From contig NZ_JFHE01000003.1 of NCBI RefSeq assembly GCF_000698555.1, positions 1 through 64,000 on the forward strand: a stretch of DNA of 64,000 nt. The letters run 5' to 3'. The notes under the pieces were generated by a model. The model was not told the origin of the DNA. It ran no database searches and worked only from the letters and a program-made list of their open reading frames with translations. Of the stretch, positions 25,251 to 34,730 are shown in pieces (position 1 is the first letter of the stretch; the number at the start of each line of letters is the position of its first letter). The DNA comes from Caballeronia grimmiae (GTDB lineage: Bacteria; Pseudomonadota; Gammaproteobacteria; Burkholderiales; Burkholderiaceae). The position numbers were made by a program, and so were the translations under genes.

Positions 25251-26924
25251 TCAGCCCGTGACCGCCCCGCGATTCGCCGGCAACGCCAGCGTGGCGTACT
25301 TCGCCAGCACGCCGCGCGTATAACGCGGGGCCGGCTTCTTCCACGCCGCACGCCGGCGCGCGATCTCCGCGTCGTCCACGTTCAGTTGCAGCAGCAGCTT
25401 GTGGGCATCGATGGTGATCGAATCGCCCTCTTGCACGAGACCGATGGTCCCGCCCGCGAACGCTTCGGGCGCGACGTGGCCGACCACCATGCCCCACGTG
25501 CCGCCCGAGAAGCGCCCATCGGTGATGAGACCGACCGATTCCCCCAGCCCCTTGCCAATGATCGCCGATGTCGGCGCGAGCATCTCCGGCATGCCGGGGC
25601 CGCCTTGCGGGCCGAGATAGCGCAGCACGACGACATCGCCGGCCTTGATCTTGTCCGCGAGAATGGCCTCCATCGCGGTCTGCTCGTCGTCGAACACGCG
25701 CGCCGGGCCGGTGATGACCGGGTTCTTCAAGCCGGTGATCTTCGCGACCGCGCCGTCTTCCGCGAGATTGCCGCGCAAAATCGCGAGGTGGCCCTGCTTG
25801 TAGAGCGCCTGCTCGATCGGAAAGATGACCTTCTGATCCGCGCGCGGCTTGCCCGGCACGTCCTTCAGTTCCTCCGCGAGCGTGCGGCCAGTGATCGTAA
25901 TGCAATCGCCATGCAGAAGGCCTGCGTCGAGCAGGATTCTCAGCACTTGCGGGATGCCTCCCGCCTTGTGCAGATCCGTGGCGACGTACTGGCCCGACGG
26001 CTTCAGGTCACAGATCACCGGCACTTTCTTGCGCATGCGCTCGAAGTCGTCGATGGTCCACTCCACTTCCGCCGCGTGCGCGATCGCCAGATAGTGCAGT
26101 ACCGCGTTGGTCGAACCGCCCGTCGCCATGATCAGCGCGACCGCGTTCTCGATCGACTCCTTCGTGATGATGTCGCGCGGCTTCAGATCCTTCTTGACCG
26201 CTTCGACCAGCACGCGCGCCGATTCAGCCGCCGAGGCGACTTTCTCGTCGTCGGGGTTCGCCATCGTCGATGAATACATCAGCGACATGCCGAGCGCCTC
26301 GAACGACGAGCTCATCGTGTTGGCCGTGTACATGCCGCCGCACGATCCAGTCGACGGACACGCGTTCTTCTCGACGCCCTTGAAGTCCTCTTCCGACATG
26401 CGGCCAGCCGTGAATTCACCGACGGCCTCGAACGACGACACGATGGTCAGGTCCTTGCCCTTCCAGTTGCCCGGACGAATGGTGCCGCCATACACGTAGA
26501 TGCCCGGCACGTTCATGCGCGCAAGGCCGATCATCCCGCCGGGCATGTTCTTGTCGCAGCCGCCGATCACGACCACGCCGTCCATCCACTGTCCCTGCAC
26601 GGCAGTCTCGATACAGTCCGCGATCACCTCGCGCGACACGAGCGAGTACTTCATGCCTTCGGTGCCCATCGACATGCCGTCCGAGATCGTCGGCGTGCCA
26701 AAAATCTGCGGGTTCGCGTCGGACTGCCTGATCGCGGCGATGGCGGCGTCGGCGAGGCGCTGCAAGCCCGCGTTGCACGGCGTGATGGTCGAATGCCCGT
26801 TGGCGATGCCGATCATCGGCTTGTCGAAGTCTTCCTCCTTGTAGCCGAGGGCGTAGTACATCGAACGGTTGGGCGAGCGCGCAACGCCCTGGGTGATGTT
26901 TTTCGAGCGGCGATTGAACGGCAT
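25251..26924 (-). CDS. ilvD: Dihydroxy-acid dehydratase IlvD
   Basis: This is a 557-residue iron-sulfur dehydratase of valine, isoleucine and pantothenate synthesis. Cluster cysteines are at C50 (TPCNAG), C123 ([10 protein letters not shown]) and C195 ([12 protein letters not shown]). The C-terminal signature [16 protein letters not shown] is intact. It is divergent from a LysR regulator, which may control it. Confidence 0.96.
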   Translation of the reverse strand: MPFNRRSKNITQGVARSPNRSMYYALGYKEEDFDKPMIGIANGHSTITPCNAGLQRLADAAIAAIRQSDANPQIFGTPTISDGMSMGTEGMKYSLVSREVIADCIETAVQGQWMDGVVVIGGCDKNMPGGMIGLARMNVPGIYVYGGTIRPGNWKGKDLTIVSSFEAVGEFTAGRMSEEDFKGVEKNACPSTGSCGGMYTANTMSSSFEALGMSLMYSSTMANPDDEKVASAAESARVLVEAVKKDLKPRDIITKESIENAVALIMATGGSTNAVLHYLAIAHAAEVEWTIDDFERMRKKVPVICDLKPSGQYVATDLHKAGGIPQVLRILLDAGLLHGDCITITGRTLAEELKDVPGKPRADQKVIFPIEQALYKQGHLAILRGNLAEDGAVAKITGLKNPVITGPARVFDDEQTAMEAILADKIKAGDVVVLRYLGPQGGPGMPEMLAPTSAIIGKGLGESVGLITDGRFSGGTWGMVVGHVAPEAFAGGTIGLVQEGDSITIDAHKLLLQLNVDDAEIARRRAAWKKPAPRYTRGVLAKYATLALPANRGAVTG

Positions 26925-27030
26925 GATGGGGGCTCCGTGAGAATTTTTGGTCTAGTGGCCCAAGAATGAAGCGTCGGCTTGTGTCTGTCCAATATATTAT
27001 TCAGGGCTTATTAGGTCGCGAAACATATCA
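26925..27030. promoter_or_regulatory. ilvD/LysR divergent promoter region
   Basis: This 106-bp region between divergent starts contains an AT-rich core (CCAATATATTATTCAGG, about 26989-27005), where LysR-type T-N11-A sites and both promoters would be expected. No exact operator was assigned. Confidence 0.5.
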
Positions 27031-27987
27031 ATGGAAGAGCGGAATCCGCCCATCGAGATGCGCTTGCTGCGCTACTTCGTGACGGTCGCCGAAGAAATGC
27101 ATTTCGGCCGCGCCGCCGCGCGCCTCGCCATGACGCAGCCGCCCCTCTCGCAAGCCATCCGCGCGCTGGAAGACGCGCTCGGCGTGGCGCTGTTTGCGCG
27201 GACGAAGCGCACGGTCGAACTGACGGCGGTCGGCAAGGACTTGCTGCCCGAAGTGCGCCGGCTGCTCGCTTCCGCCGACGCGCTGCGTCCGCTCGCGCAA
27301 TCGCTCGCGCGCGGCGAGGCGGGCGTGCTGTCGCTCGCGTTCGTCTCGACGGCGGACTACGGCCTGCTGCCCGCGCTGCTGCGCGATTTCGGCGCGCGCT
27401 ATGCCGGCGTGCGGCTGCAACTGACGGAAGCGACGAGCGACGTGCAGATCGAAGAACTCGTCGCGGGCCGCATCGATGCTGGCCTCGTCATTCCGCCGCT
27501 GCCGCCCCGGCACGCGATGTCGCTGTCGTATCTGCCGATCGCACGCGAACCGCTCGTCGTCGCGATGTCGGCAGAAGCGGCCGCGCAGTTGCAGCAAGGC
27601 GCGGCGGAGTGGGCCGACACGCCCGTCGATCTGCGCGATCTGGCTGCCGCGCCGCTCGTCGTGTTTCCGAGGCGTCTCGCGCCGGGCTTGTATGACATCA
27701 TCATGGGTTGCTACGCCGCGGCGGGGCTGACGCCGCGCATCGGGCAGGAGGCGATTCAGATGCAGACTATCGTGAGTCTCGTGTCGGCGGGCATGGGCGT
27801 CGCGCTCGTGCCGCAATCGCTGCGGCATCTGCGACGCACGGGCGTGGTGTATCGTCCGTTGCGGCCGGTGGCGGATGCGCCCGTTGTCGAAACGGGGCTC
27901 GTGTGGCGCGCGGCGGAGGTGAGTCCGGTGCTTGCCGGGTTCATCGAGATCGTGCGCGCGCGGGCCGCGGCCGTCTCTGCTTTATGA
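27031..27987 (+). CDS. LysR-family transcriptional regulator
   Basis: This is a 318-residue LTTR. The N-terminal helix-turn-helix (FGRAAARLAMTQPPLSQAIRALED) is followed by a type 2 periplasmic-binding-fold inducer domain with SLVSAGMGVALVPQSL. The MRLLRYFVTVAEEMHFGRAA opening places it near the BenM/CatM-like subgroup. Its divergent position next to ilvD suggests autoregulation and control of ilvD, which is an inference. Confidence 0.92.
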   Translation: MEERNPPIEMRLLRYFVTVAEEMHFGRAAARLAMTQPPLSQAIRALEDALGVALFARTKRTVELTAVGKDLLPEVRRLLASADALRPLAQSLARGEAGVLSLAFVSTADYGLLPALLRDFGARYAGVRLQLTEATSDVQIEELVAGRIDAGLVIPPLPPRHAMSLSYLPIAREPLVVAMSAEAAAQLQQGAAEWADTPVDLRDLAAAPLVVFPRRLAPGLYDIIMGCYAAAGLTPRIGQEAIQMQTIVSLVSAGMGVALVPQSLRHLRRTGVVYRPLRPVADAPVVETGLVWRAAEVSPVLAGFIEIVRARAAAVSAL

Positions 27988-28026
27988 TTCGTGCCTGACT
28001 TCCCGCTTTGCTTTGACTTTCTTACG

Positions 28027-28923
28027 ATGCTCATACATCCCAATTTCGATCCCGTCGCCATTCATCTCGGACCGCTCGCCGTGCGCTGGTACGGGCTCAT
28101 GTATCTAGTGGCGTTCATTTCGGCCATCGTCATTGGCCGGCTGCGGCTGAAGCTGCCGTTCGTCGCCAATCAGGGCTGGACCGCGAAGGACATCGACGAC
28201 ATGCTGTTCTACGGCGTGCTCGGCACCATTCTCGGCGGGCGTCTCGGCTACGTGGTGTTCTACAAGGCGAGCTACTACCTGTCGCATCCGCTCGATATCT
28301 TCAAGGTGTGGGAAGGCGGGATGTCGTTTCACGGCGGCTTTCTCGGCGTGACGCTCGCGATGGTGCTCTTCGCGCATCAGCGCAAGCGCACGTGGCTGCA
28401 GGTGACGGATTTCGTCGCGCCGATGGTGCCGCTCGGTCTGGCGGCGGGGCGCCTTGGCAACTTCATCAACGGTGAGCTGTGGGGCCGCGTGACGGACCCG
28501 GCCGCGCCGTGGGCCATGCTCTTCCAGCATTCGTCGAACGATGACGCCGTCTGGCTCGCGAAGAATCCGCAACTTGATGCGCAATGGCATCTGAGCGAAG
28601 TCTTCCAGCGGTATCAGATGCTGCCGCGCCATCCGTCGCAGTTGTATGAGATCGCGCTCGAAGGCATCGTGCTGTTCATCCTGATCTGGACGTTCTCGCG
28701 CAAGCCGCGTCCGATGGGCGCAGTCTCGGCGCTGTTCCTGATCGGCTACGGGCTCGCGCGCTTCACGGTGGAATTCGCACGCGAACCGGACGATTACCTC
28801 GGCCTGCTCGCGCTCAATCTCTCGATGGGCCAATGGCTTTCGCTGCCGATGGTCATCGTGGGCATCGTCCTGATGGTGTGGGCGTACAAGCGGCATCGGC
28901 GCGTGCCGGCCAACGCCGCCTGA
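28027..28923 (+). CDS. lgt: Prolipoprotein diacylglyceryl transferase Lgt
   Basis: This is a 298-residue integral membrane enzyme with about seven helices. It transfers diacylglycerol to the lipobox Cys of prolipoproteins. The signature [17 protein letters not shown] and the conserved FHGGFLG are present. The start MLIHPNFDP at 28027 suits the family. It converges with the SIMPL gene, 11 bp apart. The window contains two or more clients, the OmpA-like and SOD-like lipoproteins. Confidence 0.96.
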   Translation: MLIHPNFDPVAIHLGPLAVRWYGLMYLVAFISAIVIGRLRLKLPFVANQGWTAKDIDDMLFYGVLGTILGGRLGYVVFYKASYYLSHPLDIFKVWEGGMSFHGGFLGVTLAMVLFAHQRKRTWLQVTDFVAPMVPLGLAAGRLGNFINGELWGRVTDPAAPWAMLFQHSSNDDAVWLAKNPQLDAQWHLSEVFQRYQMLPRHPSQLYEIALEGIVLFILIWTFSRKPRPMGAVSALFLIGYGLARFTVEFAREPDDYLGLLALNLSMGQWLSLPMVIVGIVLMVWAYKRHRRVPANAA

Positions 28924-28934
28924 ACCGACGGCGC

Positions 28935-29663
28935 TTAACGTCCCATCTGCACGGAGCCGGATACGTCGACGGTAACCATCGTCGTGCCGGCTTCGAGCGC
29001 CATCGGCGCGGCCATCTTCGCATCGGCGTTCATGCCGCGCGCCTGCATCATCATCACCGGACGCGGCGCCACGCCGCTCTGGCCGACGTTCACTTCCCGG
29101 ATCGTGAAGCTGCTATAGCCGAACGCCTGCGCTGCGGCCTGTGCCTGCTTGCGGAACGAATCGATGGCCTGCGTCGAGAGCTTCTGCGCAGCGGCGCGCT
29201 GGGCTTCCGGCGACAGCGAGAACGTGACGTTGCTGACCTGCATCGACGCACTCATCTTGCCCGCGAGCTTCGAGGCCGCCGCGAAGTCATGCGATTCGAG
29301 CACGACTTCCGTGCGTCCGCGCCACGCGGATATCTTGCCGTCGCGATCCGTCGACGGATACACGCTGAACGCGCCGCTCTTCGCGGTGACGCCATCGACG
29401 CCCTTCGCTTCGCGCAAGGCGGCCTCGGCACGCTGATTCAGCGTAGTCGTCAGCGATGAAGGATCGGCGGCTTCCTGCTCGTAGAAGAGCGTAATGGTGA
29501 CGACATCCTGCGGCACTTGCGTGCTGGCCTGAGCCGACAGCGAGAGCACGCCCGAAGGCTGCGGGTTGGCGATGACCGTCTGCGCAGCGGCAGTGGCCGA
29601 GAAGGTGAGCGCGGCGCTCGACATCGCGAGAGCGAGTGCGGCGGCGATTTTCTTGTTCATCAT
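28935..29663 (-). CDS. SIMPL-domain (DUF541) periplasmic protein
   Basis: This is a 242-residue secreted protein. The signal peptide MMNKKIAAALALAMSSAALT ends near TAAAQ. The rest is one SIMPL/DUF541 domain: GVLSLSAQASTQVPQDVV, RAEAALREAKGVDGV, and the C-terminal TMVTVDVSGSVQMGR. Members (E. coli YggE) are linked to oxidative stress, with no known catalytic activity. The start at 29663 is chosen because GGAG lies 7 nt upstream. Confidence 0.88.
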   Translation of the reverse strand: MMNKKIAAALALAMSSAALTFSATAAAQTVIANPQPSGVLSLSAQASTQVPQDVVTITLFYEQEAADPSSLTTTLNQRAEAALREAKGVDGVTAKSGAFSVYPSTDRDGKISAWRGRTEVVLESHDFAAASKLAGKMSASMQVSNVTFSLSPEAQRAAAQKLSTQAIDSFRKQAQAAAQAFGYSSFTIREVNVGQSGVAPRPVMMMQARGMNADAKMAAPMALEAGTTMVTVDVSGSVQMGR

Positions 29664-29727
29664 CGAAGGACTCCGGCCTGTAACGTCGCGCGTTTCGCGA
29701 CGGCTCTTAGGCGGTCCATTCGCGCCC

Positions 29728-30198
29728 TTAGTTCCGGTCTCCGGCGAGCCGTTCGGTAATAAAGCGCCACTGCGCTTCGGTGACGGGCGTAATGGACAAC
29801 CGGTTGCCGCGCGCCAGCACTTGCATGTCCGAAAGCGCATCGTGCGCGCGCAATTCGGCAAGTGGAATGAGCGGCGTCTTCCTGACGAAGCTCACGTCGA
29901 CGAGCAGCCAGCGCGGCGTTTCCTGCGTAGACTTGGGATCGAAGTAGGGGCTCTTCGAATCGAACTGCGTGGGATCGGGATAGGCCGTCGAAGCAACCTT
30001 CGCGATGCCCGCGATACCCGGCTCCGGACAGCTCGAATGATAGAAGAGCACGCCGTCGCCAATTTGCATCTGGTCGCGCATGAAGTTGCGCGCCTGATAG
30101 TTGCGCACGCCGGTCCACGGCAAGGTTTTCTTCGGCGCGTGCGCGAGATGATCGATGCTCGCTTCGTCCGGTTCGGACTTCATCAGCCAGTAGCGCAT
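29728..30198 (-). CDS. EVE-domain protein
   Basis: This is a 156-residue PUA-like EVE-domain protein beginning RYWLMKSEPDEASIDHL. Core motifs are WTGVRNYQARNFMRDQMQIGD and VLFYHSSCPEPGIAGIAKV. The fold binds modified bases in nucleic acids, but the target is unknown. Its start is only about 30 nt after the terminator of the 6S RNA gene on the same strand, so it may be expressed by read-through, as ygfA is behind ssrS in E. coli. The start at 30198 is preferred; an ATG 14 codons upstream lies within the terminator region. Confidence 0.88.
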   Translation of the reverse strand: MRYWLMKSEPDEASIDHLAHAPKKTLPWTGVRNYQARNFMRDQMQIGDGVLFYHSSCPEPGIAGIAKVASTAYPDPTQFDSKSPYFDPKSTQETPRWLLVDVSFVRKTPLIPLAELRAHDALSDMQVLARGNRLSITPVTEAQWRFITERLAGDRN

Positions 30199-30227
30199 GA
30201 GGAGAGCGGGAAGAATCGGCGATGCAA

Positions 30228-30258
30228 ATGAAAACGGCATCGGATTAACCGATGCCGT
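30228..30258 (-). terminator. Terminator of 6S RNA
   Basis: A 10-bp stem (30234-30243 with 30249-30258) is followed on the minus strand by TTTTCATTT. It lies between the 3' end of the 6S RNA and the EVE gene. Confidence 0.8.
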
Positions 30259-30266
30259 CTGGATAA

Positions 30267-30447
30267 GGTCCCCGCCTCAGCCGCTAGGCCGGCATCCTGA
30301 ACCTGGGTTCAAGATTGGTCGCGGTAAGCAACACTTCGGGTACATCAGACTAGTGACGCGCGCGCCCGTGTTACAAGGTTCCGCAACCGTGCCAATGTGA
30401 CATTGGTTCAAGGAATATATGACCTTGGCGCACCAGGCAGGGAAACC
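30267..30447 (-). ncRNA. ssrS: 6S RNA
   Basis: This is a minus-strand RNA of about 181 nt. The ends GGTTTCCC...TGCCT and AGGCGGGGACC can form the closing stem, with a CU bulge. The interior has long hairpin arms with a large internal bubble, including the paired segments CTTGAACC/GGTTCA. The position downstream of zapA is the conserved ssrS location in beta- and gammaproteobacteria. 6S RNA mimics an open promoter and binds sigma-70 RNA polymerase in stationary phase. The ends are estimated to within a few bases. Confidence 0.88.
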
Positions 30448-30563
30448 TCACTCTACACCAATCATTTGCCTTGTGCAGCCCCTGCGCCGTGATCGCGCAG
30501 TATCTTTTTTTGATTGACACCGCGAGGCTGATTAGATCAGCGCATCATGCAAACGGCTTGCAC

Positions 30564-30878
30564 TCACTGCACTTCATATTGTGCGATGACCGCGCCGAGC
30601 TGCTGGTTCATCGAGTGCACCGTGCGGCGAATTTCTTCAGCGGGGAAGGCTTCGCCATGACGCACGCTTTCCTGCAGCCGAAGCAATTCGGACGCCAGCG
30701 ACAGCGCGGCCATCACCGCGATGCGATCCGTGCCGCGCACGCTGCTTGCGTTGCGGATCTTGTTCATTTCCGCGTCGACGCGGGCGACTGCTTCGCGCAA
30801 TGCGGCTTCCGTTTCCGGCGAGCACGCGAGGCGATACGGCTGGCCGAGGATGGATACTTCGATCTGCGTGGTCGTCAT
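30564..30878 (-). CDS. zapA: Cell division protein ZapA
   Basis: This is a 104-residue FtsZ-ring-associated protein with the N-terminal beta part IEVSILGQPYRLACSPETEAAL and the helix DRIAVMAALSLASELLRL. Its ATG overlaps the stop of the upstream coiled-coil gene by 4 nt (ATGA). ZapA crosslinks FtsZ filaments. Confidence 0.95.
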   Translation of the reverse strand: MTTTQIEVSILGQPYRLACSPETEAALREAVARVDAEMNKIRNASSVRGTDRIAVMAALSLASELLRLQESVRHGEAFPAEEIRRTVHSMNQQLGAVIAQYEVQ

Positions 30879-31264
30879 GCCTTCTCTCCGTGATGATGTT
30901 CGCCGTGCATCTCTTCAGCATGCGCATGTTCGGGCTGCGCGTCGCGCGATGCCTGCGATTCGGCGTTGAGAAGGTCGAGCTGATTGTCGCTTTCGGCGTG
31001 ATGCGTTTTGCCGCGCGGCAGCTTCTCGAGAATTGCGTTGAGGCGCACCTGTGCGTCGTCGATCTTCGCGGAGAGCGAGTCGCGCTCGGCTTGCAATGCG
31101 TCGCGCTCGCTTCGCACCTGCACGAGCTCGGCCTGAACGCCCGCGTAGTCGGCGCGCAATTGTTCGATTTGCGCTTCGAGCGCGAGACGCGCCTGATGGT
31201 GGCGCTCGCTGATCTGGATCAGCCGGCCGATGTTTCCTGACAGTGATTCGAGTTCGTTGAGCAT
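30875..31264 (-). CDS. ZapB-like coiled-coil protein with His-rich tail
   Basis: This is a 129-residue protein with a long coiled coil over about residues 5-75 (heptads in LVQVRSERDALQAERDSLSA). A polar C-terminal tail is rich in His and acidic residues (EHAHAEEMHGEHHHGEKA). Size, coiled coil and coupling to zapA suggest the ZapB/TIGR02449 role of bridging ZapA to the chromosome terminus machinery. The His/Glu tail is not needed for that and could bind metal. Confidence 0.8.
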   Translation of the reverse strand: MLNELESLSGNIGRLIQISERHHQARLALEAQIEQLRADYAGVQAELVQVRSERDALQAERDSLSAKIDDAQVRLNAILEKLPRGKTHHAESDNQLDLLNAESQASRDAQPEHAHAEEMHGEHHHGEKA

Positions 31265-31469
31265 GTGCTGCGTCCTCTAAAGACCTGGCATTTTAGCGCG
31301 GTTCAAAGCAGCTTCCGATAATTGTCTCGTTTCGAGACGTAACAACCCCGGAACATGCGCGCATCGCGATGCATTTGTGTGTGGAAAGAGCGAGCGTGCG
31401 TGTTCATTGCAAGGTGCCGGGCACGGCGCGCGTTCTTGACGGCCCCGATGCCCGCTCCTACACTTGCCG

Positions 31470-31745
31470 CACTTTTGGTGCTCGCGTCCGCTTCTCTCGC
31501 GGATGCAGTCAAACGGGAAACAGGGAGCGAAGTCCACGGCGCATGACCGGGACGCGCCAACCTGTGCTGCCCCCGCAACGGTAAGCGACCGCAACGCAAG
31601 TTGCAAGTCGTCCCTCGCGCGTTTCTCGCGTCGCATCGCATGGTTCGTCGTCATGCGGCACGCCCTGCAAGAAACGTGTCGACGCCACTGCGCGCCATGC
31701 GCGGGAAGGCGGGACGAAGCGTCGCCAGCCCGGATACCGGCCAAT
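31470..31745 (+). promoter_or_regulatory. Cobalamin (B12) riboswitch upstream of btuB
   Basis: This is an AdoCbl-class element in the btuB leader. The 5' TTGGTGCTCGCG arm (about 31475) is followed by AACGGGAAACAGGGAG (about 31513) and the B12 box CTGCCCCCGCAACGGTAAGC (31566-31585). Far downstream come CCACTG (31685), CGGGAAGG (31702) and the closing ATACCGGCC. A peripheral insertion of about 95 nt, including a CGCATG...CATGCG hairpin, separates the B12 box from CCACTG. Binding of cobalamin is expected to reduce btuB and downstream cob expression. Confidence 0.92.
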
Positions 31746-31844
31746 CGTCCAGCGCGTCCATGTCGTCGGCATAGCGGCGCGCGCGTCGCGCACAGACCTC
31801 GCGGGGAGCGGGGCACGCGCCAGCCCCGAACTGGATTCTCAAGC

Positions 31845-33710
31845 ATGGTTTCATCTCCGTCCGGCATGAAGCGTCGCGCCGTTTGCGTGGCATCGTGCGC
31901 GGCGTTCAGCGCGCTGCCCGTGCCATCCGCTCATGCCGATACCGCCGCGCAAACGCTCGCGCCCGTCGTCGTCACGGCGACGCGCACCGCGCAGCCGCTC
32001 GCCGATTCACTCCCGCAAACGTCGCTCTTCGACGAGCAGGACATCGCCGACACCAACGCTCGCGACGTGCTCGGCCTGATCGCGCTCGCGCCCGGCGTAC
32101 AGGTCACACGAAACGGCGGGCCGGGCGCGAACTCGGGCGTGTACATACGCGGCGCGGCGTCGTCGCAATCGCTCGTGCTGATCGATGGCGTGCGTGTCGA
32201 ATCGGTATCGCTCGGCGCGGCGCAGCTGTCGCAAATGATGCTCGATGAGACCGGCCGCGTGGAAGTGGTGAACGGCAATGTATCAGCGTTGTATGGATCG
32301 AATGCGATCGGCGGCGTCGTGCAAATCTTCACGAAAGAGGGCGATGCTCACCCGCCGCGCTTTCACTTCGAAGCCGAGTACGGCAGCTATCACACGCAGC
32401 GTCAGTCGGCGGGCGTCGACGGCGCGCTCGATGCCGAGGGCCGCACCACCTTCAGCCTGAACGTGTCCCGCGAAAAGACCGACGGCTTCTCGTCGATCGA
32501 TCCGGCGCTCGCGCCCGGTGCGAACCCGAACGCGAACGGTTACCTGAACGAAAGCGTCGCCGCGACGCTGCGCCACAAGTTCACCGACAAGTGGGATGCG
32601 GGCGTGCGCTTCCTGCAATCGAACGGCGTCGACAGCTTCGACGATGCATACGGCACCCCGGCCGACATCAACAAGACGCACGACCGCGTGCGCTCGGCTT
32701 CAGTGTTCGCGAACGGCAGGCTGACCGATCGCTGGACCACGCACTTCACTGTCGCGCAGGGACAGGACCGCGCGAACATCGAGCAGAACGGCGTGTACAC
32801 GAGCCGATTCAACTCGGAGAATCATCAGTACCTCTGGCAAAACGACTTCAGGCTCACCGATGCCCACAAGCTGCTGTTCGGCTATGAGCATCTCGATCAG
32901 TCGCTCGATTCGGATCAGTTGAGCGCGCCCGACCGTCACGTTAATTCGGTGTTCGCGGGCTACGTGGGGCGCTTCGGTCCGAGCGAAGTGCAGGCGAACG
33001 TGCGGCACGACCAGTACTCCGATTTCGGCGGCGCGAACAGCTACTATCTCGGCTACGCGTACAAATTCGACGCCCACTGGCGCGCGAGCGCGAGCTATGC
33101 GGCGTCGTTCCGCGCACCCAGCTTCGACGACCTCTACTATCCGTTCAGCGGCAATGCGTCGATTCAGCCGGAGCGCAGCCATTCGGTCGAGGCCGCGTTG
33201 CAATATGCATCGGACGCAGTGGGCGTGCTGCGCGTGACGGCGTTTCAGACGCGCTATTCGAATCTGATCGACTACGTATCGGACGGCAGCGGCTTTTATA
33301 TCGCGCAGAACGTGGGACGCGCGAAGGTGCAAGGCGTCGAGGGATCGTGGGCGGGGCACGTGGGCGCAACGGATATCCGCGCGGGCGTCACGTTCCAGAA
33401 TCCCGTCGACGAGACGAATCACGAAGAACTGACGAGGCGTGCGCGGCGCTTTGCATCGCTGTCGGCGCATCGTTCGATCGGACGCTGGCGCGTGGGCGGC
33501 GAGTGGATCGTGAGCGGCGCGCGCAGCGATTACGATTCGACGCTCGCGGGCTACGGCGTCGTGAACCTGTCCGCGCGCTATGACATCACGAAGTCGTGGT
33601 ACGTGAGCGCGCGCATCGACAATCTGTTCGACCGGGACTATGAACTCGCTTACTCGTACAACACGCCGCGGCGCGGCGCGTACATCACGCTCGGATGGAA
33701 TCCGTCGTGA
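31845..33710 (+). CDS. btuB: TonB-dependent vitamin B12 outer-membrane receptor BtuB
   Basis: This is a protein of about 621 residues: signal peptide (AAFSALPVPSAHA), TonB box region (TLAPVVVTATRT), plug domain (SGVYIRGAASSQSLVLIDGVRV) and a 22-strand barrel ending in an aromatic-poor YITLGWNPS. The plug/barrel layout matches BtuB. Start candidates are ATG 31845 and ATG 31866; the frame is also open through the riboswitch, which cannot be coding. It imports cobalamin with energy from TonB and is controlled by the riboswitch just upstream. Confidence 0.93.
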   Translation: MVSSPSGMKRRAVCVASCAAFSALPVPSAHADTAAQTLAPVVVTATRTAQPLADSLPQTSLFDEQDIADTNARDVLGLIALAPGVQVTRNGGPGANSGVYIRGAASSQSLVLIDGVRVESVSLGAAQLSQMMLDETGRVEVVNGNVSALYGSNAIGGVVQIFTKEGDAHPPRFHFEAEYGSYHTQRQSAGVDGALDAEGRTTFSLNVSREKTDGFSSIDPALAPGANPNANGYLNESVAATLRHKFTDKWDAGVRFLQSNGVDSFDDAYGTPADINKTHDRVRSASVFANGRLTDRWTTHFTVAQGQDRANIEQNGVYTSRFNSENHQYLWQNDFRLTDAHKLLFGYEHLDQSLDSDQLSAPDRHVNSVFAGYVGRFGPSEVQANVRHDQYSDFGGANSYYLGYAYKFDAHWRASASYAASFRAPSFDDLYYPFSGNASIQPERSHSVEAALQYASDAVGVLRVTAFQTRYSNLIDYVSDGSGFYIAQNVGRAKVQGVEGSWAGHVGATDIRAGVTFQNPVDETNHEELTRRARRFASLSAHRSIGRWRVGGEWIVSGARSDYDSTLAGYGVVNLSARYDITKSWYVSARIDNLFDRDYELAYSYNTPRRGAYITLGWNPS

Positions 33711-33731
33711 GCGTGGCGTTGTCGTTGAACG

Positions 33732-34730
33732 ATGAACGCTAGCCGCGCCGTCTTCATCTGGCTCGCGCTCGGCGCGATGGCGCTCGCCGCGCTCGCGGCA
33801 TCGCTTGCGCTCGGCAGCGTCAATCTGCCGATGTCGCGTGCGATCGCTGCGCTGCTGCATGCCCGTTCGGCCACGCCCGATATCGCCGATGACATCGTGC
33901 TCACCTTGCGTCTGCCGCGTGCCTTGGCGGGGTTTGCGTCGGGTGCGCTGCTCGCGCTCGCCGGCGCGCTGCTCCAAGTGCTGCTGCGCAATCCGCTCGC
34001 GGAGCCGTACGTGCTCGGCGTATCCGGCGGCGCGGCGGCGTTCGCGCTTGCCGCGATGCTCGCGTCGATGCCGTGGTGGGGCGTCGATCTCGCCGCGTGC
34101 ATCGGCGCGTTCGTGTCGATCGCGCTGGTGCTCGGCCTTGCGCGCAGGCACCTGTGGCATGGGGAGCAGGAGGCATCGCCGAGGCTGTTGCTGACGGGCG
34201 TCGTGATCGCGGCGGGGTGGGGCGCGCTCATCACGCTGATACTCAGCATCGCGCCGGAGAACCGGCTGCGCGGCATGCTCTTCTGGCTCACCGGCGACCT
34301 CAACGGCGCAGCGACCCCCTGGCCCGCGATGATCGCGCTGGGCGTGGCGCTTGCCGTGATTGCGCCCGTTGCGCCGCAACTAAACGTGCTCTTGCGTGGC
34401 GATGCCGCCGCGCGGGCGCTCGGCGTGCCGGTCGAACGGTTGCGCCTGCGCGTGTATCTCGTGGCGTCGCTTGCGGCGGCGGCCGCGGTGACGACAGCGG
34501 GGACCATCGGCTTCGTCGGGCTGGTCGTGCCGCATCTGCTGCGGCTCGCCTTCGGCAACGATCAGCGCATGCTCGTGCCGGCCGCGCCGTTCGCGGGCGG
34601 GCTCGCCGTGATGAGCGCCGATCTTGCCGCGCGCACGATCATCGCGCCGGCGCAGTTGCCGGTCGGCGTCGTGACGGCGCTCGTCGGCGTGCCGATGTTC
34701 CTGTGGATGCTGTTGCGCCGACCGCGATGA
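33732..34730 (+). CDS. btuC: Cobalamin ABC transporter permease BtuC (FecCD family)
   Basis: This is a 332-residue FecCD-family permease with about ten helices. Typical motifs are RLPRALAGFASGALLALAGALLQ (split across a helix), NPLAEPYVLGVSGGAA and GLVVPHLLRLAFG. It follows btuB by 21 bp and overlaps btuD by 4 nt (ATGA), so it is part of the B12 uptake operon. Iron-siderophore transport is the family alternative. Confidence 0.92.
   Translation: MNASRAVFIWLALGAMALAALAASLALGSVNLPMSRAIAALLHARSATPDIADDIVLTLRLPRALAGFASGALLALAGALLQVLLRNPLAEPYVLGVSGGAAAFALAAMLASMPWWGVDLAACIGAFVSIALVLGLARRHLWHGEQEASPRLLLTGVVIAAGWGALITLILSIAPENRLRGMLFWLTGDLNGAATPWPAMIALGVALAVIAPVAPQLNVLLRGDAAARALGVPVERLRLRVYLVASLAAAAAVTTAGTIGFVGLVVPHLLRLAFGNDQRMLVPAAPFAGGLAVMSADLAARTIIAPAQLPVGVVTALVGVPMFLWMLLRRPR

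Noticed and set aside
31464..31844. Upstream extension of the btuB reading frame
   Set aside because: The frame is open but coincides with the cobalamin riboswitch and lacks a signal peptide; btuB starts at 31845 or 31866.
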